A DNA stretch of 64,000 nt, taken from contig NC_004663.1 in the NCBI RefSeq assembly GCF_000011065.1, positions 744,001 through 808,000 on the forward strand, read 5' to 3'. The DNA comes from Bacteroides thetaiotaomicron VPI-5482 (GTDB lineage: Bacteria > Bacteroidota > Bacteroidia > Bacteroidales > Bacteroidaceae). The notes under the pieces are model-generated. The model worked only from the letters and a program-made list of their open reading frames with translations. It ran no database searches and had not been told where the DNA came from. A program made the translations under genes and the position numbers. Positions within the stretch are counted from its first letter, which is position 1. Each line of letters starts with the position of its first letter. Below are positions 34,426 to 43,475 of the stretch, piece after piece.

Positions 34426-36207
34426 ATGAAGAATATACGAAATTTCTGCATCATTGCCCACATTGACCACGGTAAATCAACCCTGGCAGACCGCTTGCTG
34501 GAGTTTACCAACACTATTCAGGTGACTAACGGGCAGATGCTTGATGATATGGATTTGGAGAAGGAGAGAGGTATCACCATCAAGAGCCACGCTATCCAGA
34601 TGGAGTACAACTACAAAGGTGAAAAGTATATCCTTAACCTGATTGACACTCCGGGGCACGTGGATTTTTCGTATGAGGTATCCCGTTCCATTGCCGCTTG
34701 CGAAGGTGCGCTGCTTATCGTAGACGCATCGCAGGGAGTGCAGGCACAGACCATCTCCAATCTGTATATGGCTATCGAACATGATCTCGAAATTATCCCC
34801 ATTATCAATAAATGTGATATGGCAAGTGCCATGCCCGAAGAGGTAGAGGACGAAATCGTAGAACTGTTGGGCTGCAAGCGTGATGAGATTATCCGTGCAT
34901 CCGGTAAGACCGGAATGGGCGTGGAGGAAATCCTCGCAGCCGTTATCGAACGCATTCCGCATCCCGAAGGTGATGAGGAAGCTCCGTTGCAGGCATTGAT
35001 TTTTGACTCTGTATTCAACTCCTTCCGTGGTATTATCGCTTACTTTAAGATCGAAAATGGAGTAATCCGCAAGGGAGATAAAGTGAAGTTCTTTAATACC
35101 GGAAAAGAGTATGATGCCGATGAAGTAGGTGTACTGAAAATGGAACTGGTTCCACGTAACGAACTTCGTACGGGCGATGTAGGTTACATTATATCGGGTA
35201 TCAAGACCTCGAAAGAGGTGAAAGTGGGAGATACCATTACTCATGTTGCCCGTCCGTGTGATAAAGCGATTGCGGGTTTTGAAGAAGTGAAGCCAATGGT
35301 TTTTGCCGGAGTCTATCCGATTGAGGCGGAAGATTTTGAGGATCTGCGTGCTTCTTTGGAAAAATTGCAGTTGAATGACGCTTCGCTGACTTTCCAGCCG
35401 GAATCTTCATTGGCACTGGGCTTCGGTTTCCGTTGCGGTTTCCTCGGATTGCTTCACATGGAGATTGTACAGGAACGTCTGGATCGTGAATTCGACATGA
35501 ATGTGATTACTACCGTGCCTAACGTATCTTATAATATATATGATAAACAAGGCAATATGAAAGAAGTGCATAACCCCGGTGGTATGCCTGATCCGACGTT
35601 GATCGACCATATTGAAGAACCTTATATCAAAGCGTCTATTATTACGACTACCGATTATATCGGCCCGATTATGACCCTCTGTCTGGGGAAACGTGGAGAA
35701 CTCTTGAAACAAGAGTATATTTCCGGTAATCGTGTGGAAATATATTATAACATGCCTTTGGGTGAAATCGTGATCGACTTCTATGACCGATTGAAGAGTA
35801 TTTCGAAAGGATATGCGTCGTTCGACTATCATCCCAATGGTTTCCGTCCTTCCAAGTTGGTGAAACTGGACATCATGTTGAATGGTGAACCGGTCGATGC
35901 GCTTTCTACGCTGATTCACTTCGATAACGCGTATGATATGGGACGCCGGATGTGTGAGAAACTGAAAGAATTAATCCCTCGCCAGCAGTTTGAAATCGCT
36001 ATTCAGGCAGCTATCGGGGCTAAGATTATAGCTCGTGAAACTATTAAGGCAGTTCGCAAGGATGTAACTGCGAAGTGTTATGGTGGTGACGTAAGCCGTA
36101 AACGTAAACTGCTTGAAAAGCAGAAAAAGGGTAAAAAACGAATGAAACAAATCGGTAATGTGGAAGTGCCGCAGAAAGCCTTCCTCGCCGTACTGAAGCT
36201 GGATTAA
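34426..36207 (+). CDS. lepA: Elongation factor 4 (LepA)
   Basis: The 593-residue translational GTPase has G1 [10 protein letters not shown] near residue 11, switch regions with [13 protein letters not shown]3 DTPGHVDF, and G4 NKCD. The LepA-specific C-terminal domain has [13 protein letters not shown] at the end. EF4 acts on stalled or mistranslocated ribosomes. The length matches the family. It is followed by the stem-loop at 36214-36272. Confidence 0.97.
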
Positions 36208-36213
36208 AAAATG

Positions 36214-36272
36214 AACCGCAAGCGATTTTTCAGAGAGTTATTCTGAACAAATCGGCTTGCGGTTAGTTTTTT
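36214..36272 (+). terminator. Terminator of lepA
   Basis: AACCGCAAGC 36214-36223 pairs with GCTTGCGGTT 36255-36264, extended inward by G-C and A-T pairs with one bulge. TAGTTTTTT follows. Confidence 0.85.
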
Positions 36273-36280
36273 AATACACC

Positions 36281-36329
36281 AGGTGATTGTCTTCTGTCTG
36301 CAGAGCTTTCCTTGGCAATCACCTTTTTT
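36281..36329 (+). promoter_or_regulatory. Second terminator-like hairpin in the leader of the antiporter
   Basis: AGGTGATTG 36281-36289 pairs perfectly with CAATCACCT 36316-36324, and T-run 36324-36329 follows. It stands 19 nt before the antiporter ATG at 36349, in the position of a conditional attenuator or riboswitch expression platform. I see no known riboswitch consensus upstream. Confidence 0.5.
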
Positions 36330-36348
36330 GAAACAAACAACTATAAAT

Positions 36349-37527
36349 ATGAGAAAAGTTCTGTCTTTTTCGGGCTTCCTGATGTTGGGGCTCGTCATTT
36401 CACAATTCCTCCCGATGATAGCGGGAGAAGGATATGGAACTGTTAAGGTCCTGTCGAATATACTACTTTATGTATGTCTTAGTTTTATAATGATTAATGT
36501 GGGTCGGGAGTTTGTGCTCGACAAAGTCCGCTGGAAAAGTTATGCCGAGGATTATCTTATAGCGATGGCTACAGCTGCCCTGCCTTGGTTCATGATTGCT
36601 ATCTATTATGTATTCGTGCTTCTTCCGCCTGATTACTGGAATAGTTGGGAGGCTTGGAAAGAGAATCTGTTACTAAGTCGTTTTGCCGCACCTACGTCGG
36701 CCGGCATCTTGTTTACGATGCTGGCGGCTATCGGGTTAAAGTCCAGCTGGATATATAAGAAGATTCAGGTCCTGGCTATTTTTGATGATCTGGATACCAT
36801 TCTTTTGATGATCCCTCTTCAGATCATGATGATTGGTTTGCGTTGGCAGCTGATTATTGTGGTGGTTATTGTATTTATGCTGTTGTCCATTGGATGGAAA
36901 CAACTGAATAAGTATAACTGGCGGCAGGATTGGAAAGCTATTCTCTTCTATTCCGTTATCATATTTCTGGCTACGCAGATACTTTATCTCGGCAGTAAAG
37001 AGCTGTATGGAGAAGAAGGAAGTATCCATATCGAAGTTCTGTTGCCGGCATTTGTATTGGGTATGATCATGAAGCATAAAGAGCACGATACTCCTGTAGA
37101 ACGAAAAGTCTCTACTGGAATCTCCTTCCTGTTTATGTTCCTGGTAGGTATGAGTATGCCTCATTTTATCGGAGTTAACTTTGCGGAAACTCATACAGGA
37201 ACGCATTCGGTGACAGGTTCGCAGGAGATGATGTCCTGGGGAATGATTTTGTTCCATGTTGTCATAGTCTCTTTCTTATCGAATATAGGCAAACTTTGTC
37301 CGATGTTCTTCTATCGTGACCGGAAGTTGAGTGAGCGACTGGCCCTTTCCATTGGTATGTTTACCCGCGGTGAGGTAGGTGCCGGAATTATATTTATTGC
37401 ATTGGGTTATAATCTCGGCGGTCCGGCACTGGTCATTTCCGTACTTACATTGGTGTTGAATCTTATTCTGACAGGAATATTTGTCCTTTGGGTGAAAAAC
37501 TTGGCTTTAAGGAGCTATAATGATTAA
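36349..37527 (+). CDS. Cation:proton antiporter (CPA/NhaP-type)
   Basis: The 392-residue protein has about 12 membrane helices. The frame extends upstream to 36283, but ATG 36349 starts a natural first helix (RKVLSFSGFLMLGLVISQ). The conserved FTRGEVGAGIIFIALGY and FDDLDTILLM carry the acidic residues expected in a Na+/H+ exchanger. It belongs to the cation:proton antiporter family that often precedes nhaA in Bacteroides. It lies 45 bases before nhaA, and both probably export Na+ at the inner membrane. Ion choice is not proven. Confidence 0.8.
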   Translation: MRKVLSFSGFLMLGLVISQFLPMIAGEGYGTVKVLSNILLYVCLSFIMINVGREFVLDKVRWKSYAEDYLIAMATAALPWFMIAIYYVFVLLPPDYWNSWEAWKENLLLSRFAAPTSAGILFTMLAAIGLKSSWIYKKIQVLAIFDDLDTILLMIPLQIMMIGLRWQLIIVVVIVFMLLSIGWKQLNKYNWRQDWKAILFYSVIIFLATQILYLGSKELYGEEGSIHIEVLLPAFVLGMIMKHKEHDTPVERKVSTGISFLFMFLVGMSMPHFIGVNFAETHTGTHSVTGSQEMMSWGMILFHVVIVSFLSNIGKLCPMFFYRDRKLSERLALSIGMFTRGEVGAGIIFIALGYNLGGPALVISVLTLVLNLILTGIFVLWVKNLALRSYND

Positions 37528-37572
37528 AAAAATCCATATATTGCGGATCAAATACTATAAACACCTTTCATT

Positions 37573-38892
37573 ATGACAATTTTGCGTACAATGCGAAATT
37601 TCTCGTCAATGAATATTGCGGCGAGTATCCTTTTGTTTGTAGCGGCAATAGCGGCTGCTATCATAGCCAATTCTCCGGTTGCTCCGGTTTATCAGGAGTT
37701 CCTTTTGCATGAACTTCATTTGCAGATCGGTAATTTTAATCTGCTTTCGCATGGCGGAGAGAATCTGCGGATGATCGAGTTCATCAATGACGGGTTGATG
37801 ACCATCTTTTTCTTGCTGGTAGGATTGGAAATCAAACGGGAGTTGTTGGTTGGTGAGCTTTCTTCCTTCCGCAAGGCGGCGCTTCCCTTTATTGCTGCCT
37901 GTGGCGGTATGCTGTTTCCGGTGATTGTTTACATGTCAATCTGTCCTCCGGGCAGTGCGGGAAGTCAGGGATTGGCCATTCCAATGGCAACGGATATTGC
38001 TTTTTCGTTAGGGGTATTAAGTCTGTTGGGAAGCCGTGTGCCGTTGAGCCTGAAGATATTTCTGACGGCTTTTGCGGTAGTTGATGATATCGGAGGTATC
38101 CTTGTAATTGCTCTTTTTTATAGTTCGCATGTGTCGTATGGGTATATTTTGATAGCCGCATTGCTTTACGTTTTACTTTATTTTATAGGGAAGCGTGGGA
38201 CTACCAATAAGATTTTCTTTTTAGTGATCGGTGTCGTTATATGGTATTTATTTTTGCAATCCGGTATTCATAGTACCATTTCGGGAGTTATTCTGGCGTT
38301 TGTTATTCCGGCGAAACCCCGTCTAGATGTTGGAAAATATATCGAGCATATTCGTCATACAATTGCAGGTTTCCCGGTGGTGGAATCGGGAAGTATCGTA
38401 TTGACTAATGAGCAGATTGCCAAACTGAAAGAGGTCGAATCTGCTTCCGACCGTGTTATCAGTCCTCTGCAGTCTTTGGAGGATAATTTGCATGGAGCTG
38501 TCAATTATCTGATTCTTCCGTTGTTTGCCTTTGTCAATGCAGGCGTTGTCTTTAGTGGCGGCGGTGAGTTGGTGGGAAGTGTAGGGATGGCAGTGGCAGC
38601 AGGGTTGCTGTTTGGTAAATTTGCGGGAATTTATTTCTTTACCTGGTTGGCTATAAAGATAAAACTTACTCCAATGCCGCCGGGCATGACTTGGAAGAAT
38701 CTTTCCGGTATAGCTCTGTTGGGAGGGATCGGTTTTACGGTGTCGCTTTTCATTGCCAATCTTTCTTTTGGTGCAAACTACCCTGTTCTGTTGAATCAGG
38801 CTAAGTTCGGAGTGCTATCGGGGACTATTCTTTCCGGATTATTAGGATACATTGTACTCAGGATAGTATTACCTGTCCGAAAGCGGAAATAA
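37573..38892 (+). CDS. nhaA: Na+/H+ antiporter NhaA
   Basis: The 439-residue protein is clearly NhaA: MNIAASILLFVAAIAA, FFLLVGLEIKRELLVGEL, and the ion-binding Asp pair in AFAVVDDIGGILVIALFY. HSTISGVILAFVIPAKP and GGIGFTVSLFIANLSF follow. It exchanges Na+ for protons to control pH and salt. It carries a larger cytosolic loop (around VVESGSIVLTNEQIA) than E. coli, as is usual in Bacteroidetes. Confidence 0.95.
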   Translation: MTILRTMRNFSSMNIAASILLFVAAIAAAIIANSPVAPVYQEFLLHELHLQIGNFNLLSHGGENLRMIEFINDGLMTIFFLLVGLEIKRELLVGELSSFRKAALPFIAACGGMLFPVIVYMSICPPGSAGSQGLAIPMATDIAFSLGVLSLLGSRVPLSLKIFLTAFAVVDDIGGILVIALFYSSHVSYGYILIAALLYVLLYFIGKRGTTNKIFFLVIGVVIWYLFLQSGIHSTISGVILAFVIPAKPRLDVGKYIEHIRHTIAGFPVVESGSIVLTNEQIAKLKEVESASDRVISPLQSLEDNLHGAVNYLILPLFAFVNAGVVFSGGGELVGSVGMAVAAGLLFGKFAGIYFFTWLAIKIKLTPMPPGMTWKNLSGIALLGGIGFTVSLFIANLSFGANYPVLLNQAKFGVLSGTILSGLLGYIVLRIVLPVRKRK

Positions 38893-38912
38893 TAACTAGA
38901 GATCAGTCGTTC

Positions 38913-38950
38913 AGGCATATCGGATATTCATCAGGCGATATGCCTTTTTT
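38913..38950 (+). terminator. Terminator after nhaA
   Basis: AGGCATATCG 38913-38922 pairs with CGATATGCCT 38936-38945, followed by TTTTTT. Confidence 0.9.
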
Positions 38951-38984
38951 ATTGTATATATAATATAAGGTGAAAATGATATCT

Positions 38985-39042
38985 ACTAATAATATTAGTT
39001 AAACAACTGCTTTATTTAGTAGATTAACTAATAGTGTTAGTT
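38985..39042 (+). promoter_or_regulatory. Two BlaI/MecI-type operators
   Basis: ACTAATAATATTAGT at 38985-38999 and ACTAATAGTGTTAGT at 39027-39041 (with an extra A-T pair outside) share the arms ACTAA and TTAGT around 5 bases. Their centres are 42 bp apart, four helical turns. The second covers the -33 box of the promoter at 39041-39070. This is the layout expected for autorepression by the BlaI-like protein encoded at 39102. Confidence 0.8.
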
Positions 39043-39070
39043 GTTTGTTTGAAAAATAGTATTATATTTG
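39041..39070 (+). promoter_or_regulatory. Promoter of the blaI-M56 pair
   Basis: TTG at 39041-39043 and TATATTTG at 39063-39070, with 19 nt between, match the Bacteroides promoter form. The box overlaps the second operator. Confidence 0.75.
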
Positions 39071-39101
39071 TGCCATTGGAAGAACAATAAATATGTAGAC
39101 T

Positions 39102-39479
39102 ATGAAACAGATGAAACGATTGACCGTCAAAGAGGAAGAAATTATGCGTATATTTTGGGAACATGGACCTATGTTTGTTCGTGAACTTCTATCATTCTAT
39201 GATGAACCAAAACCGCATTATAACACAGTTTCTACCCTTGTTCGAGGGCTGGAGGAGAAAGGTTTTGTGGGGTATAAAGCCTACGGAAATACTTATCAAT
39301 ATTATGCTCTTGTTTCGGAAAAGGAGTATAAGAGTTCGGCACTCAAAGAAGTGGTTTCCCAGTATTATAATAATTCCTATATCAATGTAGTGTCTTCTTT
39401 TATTGAAGAAGAAGGGATGTCTGTTGATGAACTAAAATCGCTTATAGAGTATATAGAGCAAAGTAAAAAGAAGAAGTAA
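39102..39479 (+). CDS. BlaI/MecI/CopY-family transcriptional repressor
   Basis: The 125-residue protein has a winged helix (MKRLTVKEEEIMRIFWEHGPMFVRE, PHYNTVSTLVRGLEEKGFVGYKAYG) and a C-terminal dimer part (VSSFIEEEGMSVDELKSLIEYIEQ). It is the partner of a membrane M56 peptidase starting 70 bases downstream. In the classic BlaI-BlaR1 pair the peptidase triggers loss of the repressor. The two operators upstream support autoregulation. The targets beyond its own operon are unknown, and no beta-lactamase is next to it. Confidence 0.92.
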   Translation: MKQMKRLTVKEEEIMRIFWEHGPMFVRELLSFYDEPKPHYNTVSTLVRGLEEKGFVGYKAYGNTYQYYALVSEKEYKSSALKEVVSQYYNNSYINVVSSFIEEEGMSVDELKSLIEYIEQSKKKK

Positions 39480-39549
39480 TCTCTCTCTGGTCTATCGGAC
39501 AGATACGATTTTTATTCTATGGACAAACAACTTTTAATCTGAAAACACA

Positions 39550-41196
39550 ATGGGAGCTTTTTTATTCTATCTGCTGAAATCCGGATGTTGCTTAGTGGTC
39601 TTTTATATTTTCTTTAAGCTGCTGATGAGCCGGAGTACTTTTTTCCATTTCAACCGCATCACTTTGTTGGTTGGGTTGTTAGGATGTACTTTGCTTCCAC
39701 TTATAGAGCTGACAACTACCGAGGAGACTTTTTTGCATACTCCGTTGTATGCCATTCACGAGATATTGCAAAGTACGGAATCTGTCATTCTAAATCCGGA
39801 ACAGATGGAAGATCCTATTCTTATATCTGAAAAGAATCCGGAAATAAACTCTTTGAATTGGATTCCTGTGACTTTAGCTTTTATATATGGAGTGGGGGCT
39901 TTGGTGACACTGATCTGGTTGTCTTTGTCCACTTGTCGTTTGATTCAGTTGATTCGTACGTCAGAGAAAAAACAGTTTGGAAACTATGTATTAGTGATTC
40001 CTCAGCAGCCAACTGCTTCATTTAGCTGGGGTAAATATATTGTTATTTCAGCAGCTGACTACTCTCAACAGTCCGAAGAAATACTCCTCCACGAAATGAT
40101 GCATTTACGAAATCATCATACTTTGGACTTATTGTTTATGCAGATATTCCTGCTTGTTTATTGGTTTAATCCTGTCGTTTGGCTACTAAAACGGGAGTTG
40201 CAGGAAGTACATGAATTTGAAGCCGATAATGGTGTAATTAATACAGGCATCGATGCAACTAAATATCAATTATTACTGGTGAAAAAAGCTGTTGGTACAA
40301 GGCTCTACTCTATGGCTAATGGCTTTAATCACTCTAAACTTAAAAAACGTATCACTATGATGTTAAAAGAAAGAACCAATCGTTGGGCACGATTAAAGCT
40401 GTTGCTTGCCGTGCCTGTGATGGCTGGAGCGCTTTATGTGTTTGCACAGCCGGAAGTGAAAGAAGTTCCGCGACAGATTCAGTCTGAACTTCAGCAGAAA
40501 GAAGCGGATGATTATTCATCTTTGATGTTTTTTTTCAAAGAAGGGGGAGAGAGATACAGCAAGCTGGTTAATGGAGCGTATCCACCCTCTAAGATTAAAG
40601 CAAGACAGGTTCACTCCCTTTTTGTTAATAAACAAAATAGGGTGATGTTCGATAATGATGTATGTTCAGTGGATGAGTTGAAGTCTACTATTGTGAAGAA
40701 TTTGACGAAGTCCTGGGAAGAAAGTAAGAGGAAAGAATACCAAGTTATTTCTTTTCAGGTTGATCGCGGAAGTGAAATTGCTGCACTCACTACTATACTC
40801 AAAGAAGTAAAAGGAGCATTTGAGCAAATTCGTGCTGATTTGTCTATTACATTGACAGATAAAAGTGAAGAAGCGTTGGACCGATTGTTTCCCGTTCTAC
40901 TGTCGGAAGGTGCTACGAGAAATTATGGATTGAAAGAGCTGTCAATGGAGGAGAAAATCAGTGGGATTGTGGTAACAATTCACACTTCGGAAGGGAAGGA
41001 AGTAATGAAAGATTATACTTTAACGGAATTGAAACAGAAAGTCACTGCTGCACGTGCAAAGCAAGCTGCTGATCCGGAAAGTTTGGTTATTGGCCTCAAG
41101 ATAGAGAAAGGGTGTAAGATGGGATACGTGACGGATACCAAGCAGGTGCTGAGGGAATGTAGTGCATTGAAGATTAATTATTCAACTGATAACTAA
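39550..41196 (+). CDS. M56-family membrane metallopeptidase (BlaR1-like) with ExbD-like tail
   Basis: The 548-residue protein has four membrane helices, the last near residue 300 (LKLLLAVPVMAGALYVFAQP). The zinc site HExxH lies in EILLHEMMHLRNHH, with the further EFEAD motif in QEVHEFEADNGVI. The region after the last helix has no SxxK penicillin-binding motif. Instead it shows two similar units, VNKQNRVMFDNDVCSVDELKS with VISFQVDRGSEIAALTTIL, and VVTIHTSEGKEVMKDYTLTEL with LVIGLKIEKGCKMGYV. These look like ExbD/TolR periplasmic domains. It likely senses an envelope signal and controls the BlaI-like repressor. Confidence 0.85.
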   Translation: MGAFLFYLLKSGCCLVVFYIFFKLLMSRSTFFHFNRITLLVGLLGCTLLPLIELTTTEETFLHTPLYAIHEILQSTESVILNPEQMEDPILISEKNPEINSLNWIPVTLAFIYGVGALVTLIWLSLSTCRLIQLIRTSEKKQFGNYVLVIPQQPTASFSWGKYIVISAADYSQQSEEILLHEMMHLRNHHTLDLLFMQIFLLVYWFNPVVWLLKRELQEVHEFEADNGVINTGIDATKYQLLLVKKAVGTRLYSMANGFNHSKLKKRITMMLKERTNRWARLKLLLAVPVMAGALYVFAQPEVKEVPRQIQSELQQKEADDYSSLMFFFKEGGERYSKLVNGAYPPSKIKARQVHSLFVNKQNRVMFDNDVCSVDELKSTIVKNLTKSWEESKRKEYQVISFQVDRGSEIAALTTILKEVKGAFEQIRADLSITLTDKSEEALDRLFPVLLSEGATRNYGLKELSMEEKISGIVVTIHTSEGKEVMKDYTLTELKQKVTAARAKQAADPESLVIGLKIEKGCKMGYVTDTKQVLRECSALKINYSTDN

Positions 41197-41207
41197 TTAG
41201 TTTATAA

Positions 41208-41295
41208 ATAGTGTCACTATATAGCCAGCATAGTGACACTATCCAATCAGCATAGTGACACTATCCCAACCGGATAGCGACACCATCTTAAAAGG
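41208..41295. repeat. Four tandem 22-bp units with a palindromic core
   Basis: Units start at 41208, 41230, 41252 and 41274. The two middle units begin with the perfect palindrome ATAGTGACACTAT. The first has the same arms with T in the centre region (ATAGTGTCACTAT) and the last is diverged (ATAGCGACACCAT). Unit ends read AGC, AGC, CGG, AGG. The array fills the gap between two convergent genes, and no T-tract terminator is seen there. It is too short and lacks spacers for a CRISPR. Confidence 0.85.
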
Positions 41296-41310
41296 TCTAT
41301 AATTTTTGTT

Positions 41311-42540
41311 TTATTCATCATCCCCGTCATCCGCTATCGGCAGAATTCTCTGACTTTCCTCATGGGGCAATTGTTCTACTTGGCGTAGTTTCCGTTCAAT
41401 AGCGCGGGTTCTTTTTCCCATCACTTCTTCCAGTTGGTCACCGGCACTTTGCAGGTTCTTCTGTACCTTTTCGAGTAGGCCTCCGAATTTGCTGAATTCA
41501 GTTTTAACTGCTCCCAAAACTGTCCACACTTCTCCGGTACGCTTTTGAATAGCCAGCGTGCGGAACCCCATCTGAAGACTGTTCAATATAGCACCAAGGG
41601 TAGTTGGTCCCGTCACTACAATTTTATATTCTTTTTGTAGCGTCTCTACCAAGCTTGTTCTTCGGATCACCTCTGCATAGATGCTTTCAAAAGGCAGGAA
41701 CATGATGGCAAAGTCTGTGGTGAAAGGCGGGTCTACATATTTATCGTGAATATCTTTCGCCATTTTCTTGATGGTTGTTTCCAGCTGCTTGCCGGATGAT
41801 TCCATCAATGCAGTATCTCCTGCCTCGAAAGCGTCGTAGTATTGCTCATATACATCTTTCGGGAATTTTGCATCGATAGGCAGGTATACAGTGCTGTTCG
41901 CATCATCCTTACCCGGTAACTTAATGGCAAATTCCACAAATTCAGTTCCGCTTTTCTTGGTTTTCACATTGGCGTCATATTGTTCCGGACTCATCATCTG
42001 TTCCAGCAATGCTCCTAACTGAACTTCACCGAATGTACCGCGCATTTTTACGTTACTCAATACTTTTTTCAGTCCACCGACGTCTTGTGCGAGAGATTTC
42101 ATTTCTCCCAGTCCCTTCTGTACATTTTCCAGTTGTGAGCGGACGATTTCAAAGGACTGTCCAATGCGTTCATTCAATGTCTTCTGCAATTTTTCTTCCA
42201 CCATCAGTCGCATATCATCCAGCCGCTTTTCAGTCGATTTTATCAAGACCTCTTGCTGGCGTGCCATTGTGTCGAACTTTTGGCGTTGCAGTTCCCCGTT
42301 TGTCATCATGTTCTTATGCAGTACGTCTTGCAATTGTTGCATATTCTGATTCAGCGTTTGGGTCATTTCCATGCGAAGTTCCCGGATACTGCGGTTTAGT
42401 TCTTCGCGGTTCTCTTGCATTTGCTGGCGCAAGGCTGCCTGTAATTGTTCCGCTTGCGCATGATTATTTCCTTTTGCCAGTGATAGTACAATCGAGATTA
42501 CTGCTAATGCGGCAATAACAATAAGTAGAATCAGTTCCAT
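41311..42540 (-). CDS. rmuC: RmuC-family DNA recombination protein
   Basis: The protein is 409 residues from ATG at 42540; one TTG codon further upstream is also in frame. It has an N-terminal membrane helix (LILLIVIAALAVISIVLSLA) and a coiled-coil region rich in Gln/Glu/Arg. The RmuC domain has MRGTFGEVQLGALLEQMM, LPIDAKFPKDVYEQYY and TDFAIMFLPFESIYAEV. RmuC has a PD-(D/E)xK-like nuclease fold and limits DNA rearrangements in E. coli. The start overlaps the map stop by one base (TGATG), so the genes are coupled. Confidence 0.92.
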   Translation of the reverse strand: MELILLIVIAALAVISIVLSLAKGNNHAQAEQLQAALRQQMQENREELNRSIRELRMEMTQTLNQNMQQLQDVLHKNMMTNGELQRQKFDTMARQQEVLIKSTEKRLDDMRLMVEEKLQKTLNERIGQSFEIVRSQLENVQKGLGEMKSLAQDVGGLKKVLSNVKMRGTFGEVQLGALLEQMMSPEQYDANVKTKKSGTEFVEFAIKLPGKDDANSTVYLPIDAKFPKDVYEQYYDAFEAGDTALMESSGKQLETTIKKMAKDIHDKYVDPPFTTDFAIMFLPFESIYAEVIRRTSLVETLQKEYKIVVTGPTTLGAILNSLQMGFRTLAIQKRTGEVWTVLGAVKTEFSKFGGLLEKVQKNLQSAGDQLEEVMGKRTRAIERKLRQVEQLPHEESQRILPIADDGDDE

Positions 42541-43394
42541 CAATAAGTCAGAATTTCGTTTCCGGTTTCAGTAATCAGAATCATATTCTCCCATTGGGCA
42601 GAAGGCAGTCCGTCATCCGTGCATACCGTCCATCCGTCAGCTTCGTCAACAAATACTTCATAAGTACCCATATTTATCATCGGTTCAATGGTGAAGGTCA
42701 TGCCCGGAACGATCATCATTCCTGTTCCCCGGCGTCCGAAATGTTCCACATCCGGTGCTTCATGAAACTGCATTCCTACACCATGCCCGCAAAGATCGCG
42801 TACCACGTTGAATCCGTTCTTTTCTGCGTGTTCCTGAATAGCGGCGCCTACATCTCCTAATTGTTTCCAAGGCTGTGCGGCGGCTATACCTATTTCCATA
42901 CACTCTTTAGTCACTTGAACCAGTTTGCGCATTTCGGGACTTACGTCACCGATCATAAACATACGGGATGCGTCGGAGAAATATCCTTTGTAAATGGTAG
43001 AAACATCTACATTGATGATATCTCCGCTTTGCAGTATTTCTGTTTTGCTGGGAATACCGTGGCATACCACATCATTGATACTGGTGCAGACGCTTTTAGG
43101 AAATCCTTCGTAGTTGAGAGGAGCAGGGATGGCACCGTGCTTTGTGGTGAAGTCATATACCATGACATCGATTTCTTCAGTCGACATTCCTTCACGGATA
43201 TTCTCCGAAATATAATCCAACAGGGCAGTATTGATTTTGGCACTCTCACGGATTCCTTCCAGTTGTTCGGGAGTACGCAGTACTTTGCGCGGTGGGAGTT
43301 TGTAACCTTGTTTTCTGTATTTCTGTATTTTCGCTTCTACTTCAGCCGGGTAATTGGAGGGAGTAAACCGGAATCCCTTGATAAAGTTCTTCAT
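42540..43394 (-). CDS. map: Methionine aminopeptidase, type I
   Basis: From the ATG at 43394 the protein has 284 residues; an upstream in-frame start adds 23 residues that do not look coding. The metal-binding residues sit in DIINVDVSTIYKGYFSDASRMF (two Asp), GHGVGMQFHEAPDVEHFG (His), FTIEPMINMG (Glu) and the last Glu in WENMILITE. It removes the initiator methionine from new proteins. It has an N-terminal extension of about 35 residues compared with E. coli Map. It is followed directly by rmuC. Confidence 0.93.
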   Translation of the reverse strand: MKNFIKGFRFTPSNYPAEVEAKIQKYRKQGYKLPPRKVLRTPEQLEGIRESAKINTALLDYISENIREGMSTEEIDVMVYDFTTKHGAIPAPLNYEGFPKSVCTSINDVVCHGIPSKTEILQSGDIINVDVSTIYKGYFSDASRMFMIGDVSPEMRKLVQVTKECMEIGIAAAQPWKQLGDVGAAIQEHAEKNGFNVVRDLCGHGVGMQFHEAPDVEHFGRRGTGMMIVPGMTFTIEPMINMGTYEVFVDEADGWTVCTDDGLPSAQWENMILITETGNEILTY

Positions 43395-43475
43395 TATTAT
43401 AGGATGTTTTTTAATCGTACTACAAAGGTACGAGAATAAATGGAAAATGAAATCGTTTATCATGTGATTCCTTTT

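Noticed and set aside
36281..36329. Known riboswitch before the antiporter
   Set aside because: I could not match the leader to a Na+, Li+ or other known riboswitch consensus; only the terminator-like hairpin is supported.
39550..41196. BlaR1 beta-lactam sensor
   Set aside because: The M56 peptidase part fits, but the C-terminal region has no SxxK or other penicillin-binding motifs, so beta-lactam sensing is not supported.
41208..41295. Tandem repeat as a CRISPR array
   Set aside because: The units are 22 bp with no unique spacers between them, and no cas genes are in the window.
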